A stretch of 64,000 bases of DNA from Thiobacillus thioparus DSM 505 (GCF_000373385.1 NZ_KB891316.1:878493-942492); one strand, 5' to 3'; positions 26,732-36,038 are shown, counted from the stretch's first letter. Program-made: numbers and translations. The notes: generated by a model not told the origin, from the letters alone.

Positions 26732-29428
26732 ATGCGCGACGCGAGATCGGGGGGAACGTATTTGGATCGGCAATTCGAAAGTCACCGCATCGGCCTCATA
26801 GGCGGCCTCATCCTGATTGTCCTGACGCTCGCCGCCGGCCTCGCCGTGTATGCCTTGATGCAGCGACAGGCGGAGTCCATCCTCGTCAAAAGCCTGGCCG
26901 CCGCCCTGCAGAACGACCGCCGCCTGTTCGAAAGCGAGATCAGCGCCAGCGTGGCCAATGCGCTGGCCGTTTCCACCCGCCCTTTCGTGATCCACAACCT
27001 GCAGATGCTGAAGGCGAAGCCGGACAATGACACCAGCCGACAAGCCCTCCAGCAGATTGCGGACTCCTTCCTGCCGATCGGATTCGCCAGCGTCTCCTTT
27101 CATGACAGCCACGGCCAGACGATCGTGCGTGCAGGCCACCCGTCGAAAAGCCCGGCGCTCAGCGTGCTCCTCCATACGCAGGCCGAATCACATCTGCTGT
27201 GGGATGGGCAACTGATCCTGCGGGTCGACCGCGAGGTCATGGACGAAACGGGCCACCTCATCGGCACGGCACGGACCGAATCCACCCTGCCGAGACTGAC
27301 GGATGCCATCGCCGAGGCAGGGGTGCTTGGGAAAACCGTGGAACTCGCCCTGTGCGCCCCGCTGGAAAAGGACATGCAATGTTTCCCGCTCACCCGGTCG
27401 CAACATGTGTTCGCGCGCCTGGCCCGCACGATAGGCGGGCAACCGCTGCCCATGAGCCATGCACTGGATGGGGGAACCGGCACGGTATTCACGCAGGATT
27501 ACCGCCACGAGAACGTGATTGCCGCCTACACCCCGCTGGGCCGCCTGGGGCCCGGCATGGTATTGAAGATCGACCAGGCCGAACTGTTCGGCCCCGTCAG
27601 ACAACAACTCCAAATCATCATTCCGCTACTGGCCGTACTGGTCGTGACCGGCGTTCTCCTGCTGTACGGACTGGTGACGCCGCTCGTGCGCAAGCTCGTC
27701 CTCTCCAAACGGGAGACCGCGGAGATCAACGCAAGGTTGCGCGATGTGGAGGAGCGCTGGCGCTTCGCGCTGGATAGCACGGGAGCCGGAGTATGGGACC
27801 TGGACATTCCGGCCAACCGGATTCTGCTTTCAAGCCGCAGCAAGGCCATGCTGGGTTTTGCCGACGATGAGATCGGCCCCCGCATGGACGACTGGCTGCA
27901 GCGTGTTCACCCGGACGACCTGCCCGGCCTGATGGCCACACGGCAACCGCTGCTTGATGGCAGCCGCGACACCTTCACCCACGAACATCGCAAACGCTGC
28001 AAGGACGGCAGCTGGAAATGGGTCCAGACGCATGGCATGGTGGTCACCCGCGATTCGGCCCGTGTTCCCACGCGGCTGATCGGAACCTACCTAGATGTCA
28101 GCGAGCGCAGGCAGGCTGAGGAAACCATCCAGCGCCAGGCCAACTTCGATCCGCTGACGCAACTGCCCAACCGGCGGCTGTTCCTCGACCGCCTGGGCCA
28201 GGAAATCATCAAGTCCCAGCGTGCCGATTTTTTCCTGGCGCTCCTGCTGGTCGATCTCGACGAGTTCAAGGAGGTCAACGACACACTGGGGCACGACGTA
28301 GGCGATATCCTGCTGCAGGAGGCGGCCCGGCGTATCCGCAGTTGCATTCGCGATGCCGACACGGTCGCGCGCCTGGGCGGCGACGAGTTCACGGTCATTC
28401 TGGCCGGCCTGTCGGATCGTACCCATATCGAGGACATCGCCCAGAAAATCATCGGGCGCATGGCCGAGCCCTTTCGCCTTGGCGACGAAGTGGTCTATGT
28501 CACGGCCAGTATCGGCATCACCGTGTATCCGGGCGACGCCGACGATATCGACACCCTGCTGAAGCATGCCGACCAGGCCATGTATGCCGCCAAAAAACAT
28601 GGACGCAATCGCTTTTTCTATTTCACGGCGTCGCTGCAGGAAGCCGCCCAGACTCGCCTGAAACTGTCCCGCGACCTGCGCGAAGCGGTCGCAGCCGGGC
28701 AATTCGTCGCCCATTTCCAGCCGATCGTCAATCTGTCCACCGGCCGCATCCACAAGGCCGAAGCGCTGCTGCGATGGCGGCACCCCTCGCGCGGGCTGGT
28801 CAATCCGATGGATTTCATTCCGCTCGCCGAAGAAACCGGGCTCATCAACGAAATCGGCGAATGGGTCCTCATGGAGTCGGCGCGGCGCGCGCAGGCATGG
28901 CGCCATGAATTCGGCGACGACTTCCAGATCAGCATCAACATGTCGCCCGTGCAATTCCGGGCGGAAGGACGCCCGCGCACCCGGGCATGGTTACGGCATC
29001 TGCAGGATATCGGACTGCCGGGCACGAATCTTACGATCGAGATCACGGAAAACCTGTTGCTCAATGCGCATGCCGACGTCACCGAGCAGTTGCTGGCGTT
29101 TCGCGACGCCGGCATCCAGATCGCCATCGACGATTTCGGGACGGGCTATTCCACGCTGTCCTATCTCAAGCAGTTTCCCATCGATTATCTGAAGATCGAC
29201 CGGTCGTTCGTACGCGACATCGAAACGGACCCGAACGACATGGCTTTATCGAGGGCGATCATCGTCATGGCGCACGAACTGGGGCTGAAGGTCATCGCGG
29301 AAGGGGTGGAAACTGCCGGGCAGCGCGCCCTGCTGGCCGCGGCAGGGTGCGATTACGCGCAAGGGTATCTCTACGCCGGGAAACCGCTGCCGCCGGATGA
29401 GTTCGAGACCTGGCTGCGGCGCAAGTAA
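26732..29428 (+). CDS. Membrane PAS-GGDEF-EAL c-di-GMP signalling protein
   Basis: A 898-residue protein. A first helix lies near 20-42, a ~250-residue periplasmic sensor follows, and a second helix lies near 290-315. Next come a PAS domain (about 335-455), a GGDEF domain with ARLGGDEFTVIL and an upstream product-inhibition RDAD site, and an EAL domain with KAEALLRWRHP, ENLLL, IDDFGTGYSTLSYLKQFP and VIAEGVET. Both catalytic signatures look intact, so it could make or break c-di-GMP. The frame begins with ATG at 26732; a TTG at 26762 after GGGGGGA is an alternative start. It interrupts the context of the truncated operon that follows. Confidence 0.9.
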   Translation: MRDARSGGTYLDRQFESHRIGLIGGLILIVLTLAAGLAVYALMQRQAESILVKSLAAALQNDRRLFESEISASVANALAVSTRPFVIHNLQMLKAKPDNDTSRQALQQIADSFLPIGFASVSFHDSHGQTIVRAGHPSKSPALSVLLHTQAESHLLWDGQLILRVDREVMDETGHLIGTARTESTLPRLTDAIAEAGVLGKTVELALCAPLEKDMQCFPLTRSQHVFARLARTIGGQPLPMSHALDGGTGTVFTQDYRHENVIAAYTPLGRLGPGMVLKIDQAELFGPVRQQLQIIIPLLAVLVVTGVLLLYGLVTPLVRKLVLSKRETAEINARLRDVEERWRFALDSTGAGVWDLDIPANRILLSSRSKAMLGFADDEIGPRMDDWLQRVHPDDLPGLMATRQPLLDGSRDTFTHEHRKRCKDGSWKWVQTHGMVVTRDSARVPTRLIGTYLDVSERRQAEETIQRQANFDPLTQLPNRRLFLDRLGQEIIKSQRADFFLALLLVDLDEFKEVNDTLGHDVGDILLQEAARRIRSCIRDADTVARLGGDEFTVILAGLSDRTHIEDIAQKIIGRMAEPFRLGDEVVYVTASIGITVYPGDADDIDTLLKHADQAMYAAKKHGRNRFFYFTASLQEAAQTRLKLSRDLREAVAAGQFVAHFQPIVNLSTGRIHKAEALLRWRHPSRGLVNPMDFIPLAEETGLINEIGEWVLMESARRAQAWRHEFGDDFQISINMSPVQFRAEGRPRTRAWLRHLQDIGLPGTNLTIEITENLLLNAHADVTEQLLAFRDAGIQIAIDDFGTGYSTLSYLKQFPIDYLKIDRSFVRDIETDPNDMALSRAIIVMAHELGLKVIAEGVETAGQRALLAAAGCDYAQGYLYAGKPLPPDEFETWLRRK

Positions 29429-29492
29429 CGGGCCAGTACATCGGGTACGACAGGGATTTCCCGTCAACGCCTTTCGCCTACCAGTTCCATGA

Positions 29493-29834
29493 CGTGTTCC
29501 GGTGCGACGCGCCGGCAGCTGGCACCCGCACGAACTCGACGCCGCGACTTACGATCTGGCCGAACGCATCGACCGCGACGGCAGCGCGCCGCACGTGAAG
29601 GAAACGCTGCAACTGCGGCTGGCCGGCAGCGAGTTGAGCCTGAAGGCCGCCAACGCGGCGATGCTGCATCTGGGCGCCAAGGGCTATTTGTCGAATAATG
29701 CGGCACAGCGCAGATTGCGCGAGGCCTACTTCATCGCCATCGTCACCCCGGCGATCAAGCACCTGCGCAAGGAGCTGCATGAGTTCGACAGCCACGCCTG
29801 CGCACGGGCGCAGGATGAAAGAGAGGTCGCATGA
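29493..29834 (+). pseudogene. C-terminal fragment resembling an acyl-CoA dehydrogenase
   Basis: An open stretch of about 113 codons begins right after a stop at 29490, with no credible start near it. It contains ETLQLRLAGSELSLKAANAA, MLHLGAKGYLSNNAAQRRL and AYFIAIVTPAIKHLRKEL, which recall the last helical domain of acyl-CoA dehydrogenases (residues after about 280 of ~380). The rest of the enzyme, including the FAD domain, is absent upstream, where the GGDEF-EAL gene ends at 29428. Its TGA overlaps the next ATG (ATGA at 29831-29834), so it is probably the remnant of the first gene of an operon. It could instead be a short real gene from the GTG at 29502 (110 residues). The family call is from recollection. 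Confidence 0.5.
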
Positions 29835-30220
29835 TCCGTTTTGCCGTATCGCTATCAGTGGACGAAGCCGCAGGGAAACTGATCGCCGCCATCGCTGCCT
29901 ATCCGATGGGTCTGGTCGGCCACGCCAACGGCCAGGCCAATTGCGCAAAAAAGGGGATCGATGTGCCGGCCGACCAGATCCTCGAGGTGTTTCGTCCCGA
30001 CTATGCCGCCAAGATCTGGGCGGCGGAAAAGGCGGCGGGCATTGATATCCCGCTGCGCATCCACCTGTACGAGGCCGGCGGCCGCACCTGGGTCGCGCAC
30101 CGCCCGGCCACCGAAGTCTTCAAGCCCTACGTCAACCCGCAGCTCGATGGTCTGGGCGGCGAGCTCGACGCCATCTTCAATCACCTGCTGGCCACGCTCG
30201 ATCCGTGGAAATTGCCATGA
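29831..30220 (+). CDS. DUF302 domain protein (cytoplasmic)
   Basis: A 129-residue single-domain DUF302 (TT1751-like) protein without a signal peptide. The family pattern shows in [20 protein letters not shown] near the start, then [39 protein letters not shown] and the C-terminal helix [13 protein letters not shown]. It is coupled by ATGA overlaps to both the upstream fragment (29831-29834) and the downstream rubredoxin (30217-30220), so the three are one translational unit. The function is unknown; the partnership with a rubredoxin hints at redox. Confidence 0.8.
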   Translation: MIRFAVSLSVDEAAGKLIAAIAAYPMGLVGHANGQANCAKKGIDVPADQILEVFRPDYAAKIWAAEKAAGIDIPLRIHLYEAGGRTWVAHRPATEVFKPYVNPQLDGLGGELDAIFNHLLATLDPWKLP

Positions 30221-30429
30221 TGAATCTCTCTGCTGCTGTCTCTGCCCCCGAATCCGTCCCCGCCTTCCGCAAGTGGACCTGCGCCGTCTGCGACTATGTC
30301 TATGACGAGGCGCTCGGCGACCCTGACCACGGCCTGGCACCGGGCACCCGCTACGAAGCCATCCCAGACGACTGGAACTGCCCCGACTGCGGCGTGACCA
30401 AGGCGGATTTCTACTGCTTCGACGATTAG
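30217..30429 (+). CDS. Rubredoxin, second copy
   Basis: A 70-residue iron protein with an extra ~20-residue N-terminal extension before the domain. Fe ligands come from C-A-V-C and C-P-D-C in [33 protein letters not shown] and [12 protein letters not shown]. The usual Gly after the first CxxC is Asp here. It starts inside the stop of the DUF302 gene (ATGA). It differs from the rubredoxin at 4739-4921 in sequence and genetic setting, so the two probably serve different partners. Confidence 0.92.
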   Translation: MMNLSAAVSAPESVPAFRKWTCAVCDYVYDEALGDPDHGLAPGTRYEAIPDDWNCPDCGVTKADFYCFDD

Positions 30430-30482
30430 GGCCCATTCACACTTAATTTCTGGAATGGGAGCCGCCCCGGTAAAATCCGGGG

Positions 30483-31040
30483 ATGATTGTCTATCTCCAC
30501 GGCTTCAACTCCTCTCCCGCATCCGGCAAGGCCCGGCAGCTGGGCGAGCACATGGCTCGTCTCGGAGGGCAGGCCGATTACTATTGCCCGGCGCTCGCCA
30601 ACAGCCCGCGCGCGGCCATTGCCCAAGTCGAGGCCGAACTGGCGCGACGCCACCCTGAATCCGTCACCTTGGTCGGCAGTTCGCTGGGCGGCTTCTATGC
30701 CACCCACCTGGCCGAGCGGCACGGCTGGAAAGCGGTGCTGGTGAACCCCGCCGTGCACGCGCACACGCTGCTGCGCGCCGCACTCGGTCCGCAGACCAAC
30801 TGGCACAGCGGCGAGACATGGGAACTTACCGAGGCGCACCTGGCCGAACTCGCGGCACTCGACGTCCCCGCCATCTCGCAACCCGAGCGCTATCTGCTGC
30901 TGGCGCAGACCGGCGACGAGGTGCTCGACTACCGCGACGCCGTCGCTTATTACACAGGCGCCACGCAGATCATCGAAGACGGCGGCGACCACGGTTTTGC
31001 CGGGTTCGAACGCCACTTCCAAACCATCCTGGATTTCTGA
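30483..31040 (+). CDS. YqiA/UPF0227-type alpha/beta-hydrolase (esterase)
   Basis: A 185-residue cytoplasmic alpha/beta-hydrolase. It has the start IVYLHGFNSSPASGKARQL, the nucleophile elbow VGSSLGGFYATHLAE (Ser in GSSLGG), an Asp in QTGDEVLDYRDA, and a terminal His in GGDHGFAGFERH, completing the triad. E. coli YqiA hydrolyses acyl-CoA in vitro, but the physiological substrate is not known. It is followed 6 bp later by the RNB exoribonuclease gene and is probably co-transcribed with it. Confidence 0.85.
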   Translation: MIVYLHGFNSSPASGKARQLGEHMARLGGQADYYCPALANSPRAAIAQVEAELARRHPESVTLVGSSLGGFYATHLAERHGWKAVLVNPAVHAHTLLRAALGPQTNWHSGETWELTEAHLAELAALDVPAISQPERYLLLAQTGDEVLDYRDAVAYYTGATQIIEDGGDHGFAGFERHFQTILDF

Positions 31041-31046
31041 TTTTCC

Positions 31047-32915
31047 ATGCATCTCATCTTTGAAGAGGACGGCCATTTCAAGGCCGGCTCCATCCTGTCC
31101 GAAACCGACGCCACGGCGCAGGTGGAGGCGGCCTCGGGCAAGCGCAGCAAGATCAAGACGGCCAATATCCTGCTGCGCTTCGCCGCGCCGGCGCCGGCCG
31201 AGGTGATGGCCGAGGCCGAAACGCTGGCCCAGGATCTCGACGCCGACTTCCTGTGGGAAGCAGCCGGCACCGAGGAATTCGGTTTCGAACAACTGGCGCA
31301 GGAGTACTACGGCCACACGCCGCGACCGGCCGAATCGGTCGCGCTGCTGCTGAAGCTGCACGCGTCGCCGATTTATTTCCACAAGAAGGGCAAGGGACGC
31401 TACCGCCCGGCACCGGCCGAAACGCTGGCAGCGGCCAAGGCCGGTCTGGAGAAGAAACGCCTCGCGGCGGAACGGCAAGCGCATCTGGCCACCGAGCTTG
31501 CGGCCTTCCGCCTGCCGCCCGAATACGTCTCGCTGATCCCGCGCATCCTCATCGCGCCGGACAAGAACACGCTGGAATACAAGGCGCTGGAAGACGCGGC
31601 AACGGTCACCGGGCTGTCGCAATTGAGACTCATCGAACGCTGCGGTGCGATCCCGTCGACGCTCGACTTCCACATGGCGACCTTCCTGCTGGAATATTTT
31701 CCGCGCGGCACCGGTTTCGCCCCGGTCACCGAGCCGATGGATCCCCCCGAGCTGCCCAGGAGCGCCGTGCGCGCGTTCTCGATGGACGACGAGGCGACCA
31801 CCGAGATCGACGATGCGCTGTCGGTCGAATGGCGCGACGACGGCAGCGTCCGCGTCGGCATCCATATCGCCGCGCCGGCGCTCGGTATCGCGCCGGGCTC
31901 CGAGCTCGATAAGGTGGCGCGCGAGCGGCTCTCCACCGTGTACTACCCCGGCGACAAGATCACCATGCTGCCCGAGGCGCTGATCCACCATTACACGCTG
32001 GGCGAGACCCACGACTGTCCGGCGCTGTCGCTGTATGTCGACGTGGCATCCGATTTACGGGTCCTGGCCACCGAAACCAAGCTGGAGATGGTGCACATCG
32101 CCGACAACCTGCGCCACGAGACGCTGGAGGTGCTGTTCAACGACGAGACCCTGCGCAACCCGGACGTACCCGATTACCCCTACCGCCGCGAACTCGAATG
32201 GCTGCGCGATTTTGCCGCGGTGTTGGAAGCCGGGCGCGGCAAGGCCGACACGGTCGACCGCGTCGACTACAACTTCAAGGTCGACAATGACCGCATCAGC
32301 ATCGTGCCGCGCAAGCGCGGCAGCCCGATCGACAAGGTGGTGTCGGAGCTGATGATCTTCGCCAATGCGCACTGGGGCGGCTGGCTGGCGGAAAAGCGCG
32401 TGCCCGGCATCTACCGCGCGCAGGCCAACGGCAAGACGCGCATGACGACGTCGCCCGACCCGCACGTCGGCCTCGGCGTCGACCAGTATGCGTGGTCGTC
32501 GTCACCGCTGCGGCGCTACGTCGATTTGGTCAACCAGCGCCAGTTGATCAGCATCGTGCAAGGGACCGATCCGGTGTATCCCCCAAGGAGCGAGCAACTG
32601 TTCTCGACCGTACGCGACTTCGAGCTGGCGTACGACGCCTACAATGAATTCCAGCGGCGGCTGGAGCGTTACTGGATGCTGCGCTGGCTGATCCAGGAAA
32701 ACATCCATGAAGTCACCGCCAGCGTGATCCGCGAAGATCTGGTTAGCTTCGACACCCTGCCGATGGTGACACGCGCACCCTCAGTGATGGGTGTTGCACC
32801 CGGATCGAAAGTTCGGCTGGCCATTTCCAGCATCGACCTGCTGGACATCAGCTTTCATGCCGAGTACCTGGAGACGATGGCACCGCCGCCTGACAGCGCC
32901 GCCGTCGTTCCGTAG
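31047..32915 (+). CDS. RNB-domain exoribonuclease (RNase II/R family)
   Basis: A 622-residue 3'-5' exoribonuclease. The catalytic RNB domain occupies about 240-560, with the metal-binding Asp cluster in SMDDEATTEIDDALSVEW, VGIHIAAPALGIAPGSELD, YYPGDKITMLPE, the conserved YNFKVDNDR and YAWSSSPLRRYVDLVNQ. It lacks a clear C-terminal basic S1 tail of RNase R and the usual N-terminal cold-shock pair, so it is the shorter 'RNase II family' form common in betaproteobacteria. Neighbours are yqiA-like (upstream) and tonB (downstream). Confidence 0.88.
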   Translation: MHLIFEEDGHFKAGSILSETDATAQVEAASGKRSKIKTANILLRFAAPAPAEVMAEAETLAQDLDADFLWEAAGTEEFGFEQLAQEYYGHTPRPAESVALLLKLHASPIYFHKKGKGRYRPAPAETLAAAKAGLEKKRLAAERQAHLATELAAFRLPPEYVSLIPRILIAPDKNTLEYKALEDAATVTGLSQLRLIERCGAIPSTLDFHMATFLLEYFPRGTGFAPVTEPMDPPELPRSAVRAFSMDDEATTEIDDALSVEWRDDGSVRVGIHIAAPALGIAPGSELDKVARERLSTVYYPGDKITMLPEALIHHYTLGETHDCPALSLYVDVASDLRVLATETKLEMVHIADNLRHETLEVLFNDETLRNPDVPDYPYRRELEWLRDFAAVLEAGRGKADTVDRVDYNFKVDNDRISIVPRKRGSPIDKVVSELMIFANAHWGGWLAEKRVPGIYRAQANGKTRMTTSPDPHVGLGVDQYAWSSSPLRRYVDLVNQRQLISIVQGTDPVYPPRSEQLFSTVRDFELAYDAYNEFQRRLERYWMLRWLIQENIHEVTASVIREDLVSFDTLPMVTRAPSVMGVAPGSKVRLAISSIDLLDISFHAEYLETMAPPPDSAAVVP

Positions 32916-32944
32916 AATCCAGCTTGTCCGATCATTTCGAGTCC

Positions 32945-33844
32945 ATGGTGTCTTCTGCTCCTGCTCCGTCTCCCGCTCTCGCCGCGCCCTCCAAGCAGGG
33001 CACGCGCATGGCGTTGGCCTTGCTGGCGTCGGCGGCGGTGCATGGCATGGTGCTCTCGACCCAGTTCGTGCATGTCAATCCGCACTTGTTCGAGGATCCC
33101 AATCTGCCGATGGAGGTGGTGCTGGTCAACGCCAAAAGCGTGGACTCCCCGCTCAATCCCGACGCACTGGCACAAGTGAACCTGGCGGGGGGTGGCAACA
33201 CCGATGAAGACCGCCGGCTGAAAAGCCCGCTTCCTGCCAGCGCCAGAACCCAGACCGGGACCGAGGAGGCCGCCTTGCAGGCGAAGGTGGCCTCCCTCGA
33301 ACAGCAGGCCAAAACCCTGTTGAGCCAACTGAAACCCGACGCCCAACTGCACACTCCGCCGCCAGTCGAACCCCCCGTTCCCGTTCAGCCCACCGTCGAC
33401 GCCAGCCAACTCAACGAACAGGCACGCGAAATGGCACAACTGCAGGCGCGCATCTCGCAGCAATGGGACGAATACCAGAAACGTCCCAAGCGCGCCTTTG
33501 TCGGCGCCAATGTGCGCGAATACGCGTTTGCGCGTTATGTGGAGGACTGGGTCACCAAGGTCGAGCGCATCGGCAACGTCAATTACCCGGAAGCCGCACG
33601 CCGCCAGGGTATCTACGGCAGCCTGCGGCTGACCGTATCGATTTATGCCAACGGCCGCATCGAGACCGTCGACATTGACCGCTCATCCGGCTCCAAGATC
33701 CTCGACGCCGCCGCGATCAGGATCGTCGAACTCGCTGCCCCCTACGCGCCCTTTCCAGACGATATGCGAAAAAAGGCCGACATCCTGTCGATCACCCGCA
33801 CCTGGACCTTCACCCGCTCCGACCAACTCGTCGGGACTGACTGA
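32945..33844 (+). CDS. tonB: TonB-family energy transducer
   Basis: A 299-residue protein that would transmit proton-motive energy to outer-membrane receptors. One N-terminal helix (about 20-38, MALALLASAAVHGMVLST) anchors it. A long periplasmic linker with a coiled coil (LQAKVASLEQQAKTLLSQL) follows, then a C-terminal TonB domain with NYPEAARRQGIYGSLRLTV and SSGSKILDAAAIRIVELAAPYAPFP. The ATG at 32945 was chosen; a TTG at 32924 would add seven residues and neither has a strong Shine-Dalgarno. No exbBD or receptor gene is nearby. Confidence 0.82.
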   Translation: MVSSAPAPSPALAAPSKQGTRMALALLASAAVHGMVLSTQFVHVNPHLFEDPNLPMEVVLVNAKSVDSPLNPDALAQVNLAGGGNTDEDRRLKSPLPASARTQTGTEEAALQAKVASLEQQAKTLLSQLKPDAQLHTPPPVEPPVPVQPTVDASQLNEQAREMAQLQARISQQWDEYQKRPKRAFVGANVREYAFARYVEDWVTKVERIGNVNYPEAARRQGIYGSLRLTVSIYANGRIETVDIDRSSGSKILDAAAIRIVELAAPYAPFPDDMRKKADILSITRTWTFTRSDQLVGTD

Positions 33845-34028
33845 ATCCCGTCATTGCCGCCATGTGTAGGGCCGGGCGCCGCGGCACACCTGTCTTGCAC
33901 ACCCATAAAAATCAAATACCAATCAACAGCTTACAGATAGCATACCTCACAAGGCATGCATATTGCTCCATTCAGGCAAAGCTGGCTGCAGGGCCCATCC
34001 CTGGCCGCGCCGAATGACAGGAGCAGAC

Positions 34029-34724
34029 ATGACCCCATTCAATCGATTTGCCGCCATCCTGAGTATTGCCCTGGTTTCCGCCCAGGCGCACGCCGTAGAC
34101 GTTTCCTTCACCTCGGGCGCCGGGCTCGCCCAGAGCTATGGCAATACCTACACCACCACGGTGGCTGGCCTGACGATCTCGGCCAGCGCCTGGTCGAGCA
34201 CGGCACGCGCCAACCAGTTCGAACAGGCGGCCTTGACCCTCACGCCGGGTTTCGGCCTGGGCGTATGCAGCAGCCAGGAGAAAGCCGCCTGCACGGCCAA
34301 GAATTTTGCCGACGCGCTGGGCAACAAGGGCGCCGACGATCTGGTCCTCTTCACGTTCTCCAACGCGGTCAACCTGCAGTCCCTGTCCATGCTCCAGTTC
34401 GGCGGCGATTCCGATCTCAGCATCTGGGCCGGCGCAGGCGCCTTCAGCCCGGCCGGACTGAAGGCCAGTCTGATTGGCACGGCGACCTTGTACGACAATA
34501 CCGACAACGTGAACACCGTCAAAACCGTCAGCCTCGCCAGTTTCACCGGAAGCTACGACTGGATAGCGGTAGCTGCCCGGATCGGCCAGAACAACGACTT
34601 TGCCAAGCTGCAATCCCTGACGATCAATCCCGTGGCCCAGCCGGTACCGGATGCCGCCACCTGGATGACGATGCTGGCCGGCCTGGGTCTGATCGGCTTT
34701 CGCGTCAGCCGGCGCCAAGCCTGA
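34029..34724 (+). CDS. PEP-CTERM-type exported protein
   Basis: A 231-residue protein with a signal peptide (cleavage after AQAHA) and a C-terminal sorting tail VPDAATWMTMLAGLGLIGF followed by RVSRRQ. That tail is a VP[ED]-motif, a helix and a basic end, as in PEP-CTERM substrates of exosortase in biofilm-forming Gram-negatives; the motif here is P-D-A rather than P-E-P. The mature part is Ser/Thr-rich and repeats no catalytic pattern. It has a good Shine-Dalgarno (AGGAG) and its own terminator. No exosortase is in the window. Confidence 0.75.
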   Translation: MTPFNRFAAILSIALVSAQAHAVDVSFTSGAGLAQSYGNTYTTTVAGLTISASAWSSTARANQFEQAALTLTPGFGLGVCSSQEKAACTAKNFADALGNKGADDLVLFTFSNAVNLQSLSMLQFGGDSDLSIWAGAGAFSPAGLKASLIGTATLYDNTDNVNTVKTVSLASFTGSYDWIAVAARIGQNNDFAKLQSLTINPVAQPVPDAATWMTMLAGLGLIGFRVSRRQA

Positions 34725-34746
34725 ACTTCAGGTCGCACTCGACAAC

Positions 34747-34771
34747 AACCCGCCTCCAGGCGGGTTTTTTT
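34747..34771 (+). terminator. Rho-independent terminator
   Basis: AACCCGCC (34747-34754) pairs with GGCGGGTT (34759-34766) around TCCA and runs into seven T (34765-34771). It ends the PEP-CTERM-type gene and insulates fbp. Confidence 0.9.
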
Positions 34772-34820
34772 CATGTCCCGGGGAAACGCTTCGTCAGTCT
34801 GCCAGGGATATTTGATATCT

Positions 34821-34836
34821 TTATCACGTGATAAAA
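34821..34836. promoter_or_regulatory. Perfect 16-bp palindrome upstream of fbp, candidate operator
   Basis: TTTATCACGTGATAAA is a perfect palindrome centred 57-58 bp before the fbp start, in an A/T-rich leader with promoter-like TTGATA (34813) just before it. A dimeric regulator site is likely; the regulator is not identified. Confidence 0.55.
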
Positions 34837-34885
34837 TGTTTGATTGTTCTAATATTTTCATTTAATTCCGCTTCTGGAGACCGTC

Positions 34886-35899
34886 ATGCACACCGGCACC
34901 ACCCTTACCCAGTTCATCATTGAAGAACAGCGCCGCACCGCCGGCGCCACCGGCGATTTCACCTCGCTCCTGAACGACGTCGTCACCGCCTGCAAGGCGA
35001 TCTCCAACGCCGTCAACAAGGGTGCGCTGCTGGGCGTGATGGGCTCGCTCGATTCCGAGAACGTGCAGGGCGAGACGCAGAAGAAGCTCGACGTCATCAC
35101 CAACGAGATCATGATCCGCTCCAATGAGTGGGCAGGCCACCTGGCCGGCATGGCGTCCGAGGAGATGGACGAGGTGTATGCCATTCCCAGCCAGTACCCG
35201 CTGGGCAAGTACCTGCTGGTGTTCGATCCGCTCGACGGCTCGTCCAACGTCGACGTCAACATCTCGGTCGGCACCATCTTCTCGATCCTCAAGGCCCCGG
35301 TCGCCGGCCGCGCCGCCAAGATGGAAGACTTCCTGCAGACCGGTACCCAGCAGGTGTGCGCCGGCTACGCGATCTACGGCTCCTCGACCATGCTGGTGCT
35401 GACCTTCGGCCACGGCACCAACGGCTTCACGCTCGACCGTGACGTCGGCGAGTTCGTGCTGACCCACCCCAACATGAAGATTCCCACCGAGACCAAGGAA
35501 TTCGCGATTAACGCATCCAACATGCGTTTCTGGGAAAAGCCGGTGCAGCGCTACGTCGACGAGTGCCTCGCCGGCAAGACCGGCCCGCGCGGCAAGGACT
35601 TCAACATGCGCTGGGTCGCCTCGATGGTCGCCGAAGTGCACCGCATCCTCACCCGCGGCGGCATCTTCATGTACCCCAAGGACACCAAGGACCCGTCAAA
35701 GGCCGGCAAGCTGCGCCTGCTTTACGAGGCCAACCCGATGGCCTTCATCGTCGAACAAGCCGGCGGCGCCGCCACCACCGGTTACCAGCGCATCCTCGAT
35801 CTGGCGCCCGAAGGCCTGCACCAGCGCGTGCCGGTGATTCTGGGCTCCAAGAGCGAAGTGGACACCGTGACCGGCTACCATCACGAAAAGGCCGCGTGA
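34886..35899 (+). CDS. fbp: Class I fructose-1,6-bisphosphatase
   Basis: Removes the C1 phosphate of fructose-1,6-bisphosphate in gluconeogenesis and, in autotrophs, in the Calvin cycle. The 337-residue enzyme has metal- and substrate-binding motifs [19 protein letters not shown] sequence, [26 protein letters not shown], and [32 protein letters not shown]. The Shine-Dalgarno is CTGGAG. It stands alone with a palindrome in its promoter region, no cbb genes nearby, and a bidirectional terminator after it. Confidence 0.95.
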   Translation: MHTGTTLTQFIIEEQRRTAGATGDFTSLLNDVVTACKAISNAVNKGALLGVMGSLDSENVQGETQKKLDVITNEIMIRSNEWAGHLAGMASEEMDEVYAIPSQYPLGKYLLVFDPLDGSSNVDVNISVGTIFSILKAPVAGRAAKMEDFLQTGTQQVCAGYAIYGSSTMLVLTFGHGTNGFTLDRDVGEFVLTHPNMKIPTETKEFAINASNMRFWEKPVQRYVDECLAGKTGPRGKDFNMRWVASMVAEVHRILTRGGIFMYPKDTKDPSKAGKLRLLYEANPMAFIVEQAGGAATTGYQRILDLAPEGLHQRVPVILGSKSEVDTVTGYHHEKAA

Positions 35900-35932
35900 G
35901 CGTGGTGGTTGCCGCTTTAGCGTCTTTAGTGC

Positions 35933-35966
35933 GTGGTTGTTGCCGACTTGTCGGCTTTACAACCAC
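35933..35966. repeat. Hairpin cluster after fbp
   Basis: GTGGTTG (35933-35939) pairs with CAACCAC (35960-35966) around an inner GCCGAC-TT-GTCGGC stem. CCCCC/GGGGG and CTACC/GGTAG hairpins follow before the terminator at 36039-36075. No gene is seen in 35900-36038; the function of the structure is not apparent. Confidence 0.5.
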
Positions 35967-36038
35967 GGCCTCCCCCTTGCGGGGGCAAGCACGGCCTACC
36001 CTTTACAGGTAGAGCTAACCAGACGCGGCGAGAACGCC

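Noticed and set aside
35900-36038. Small RNA gene after fbp
   Set aside because: The hairpins are suggestive, but no promoter is visible and the terminator at its end already serves fbp.
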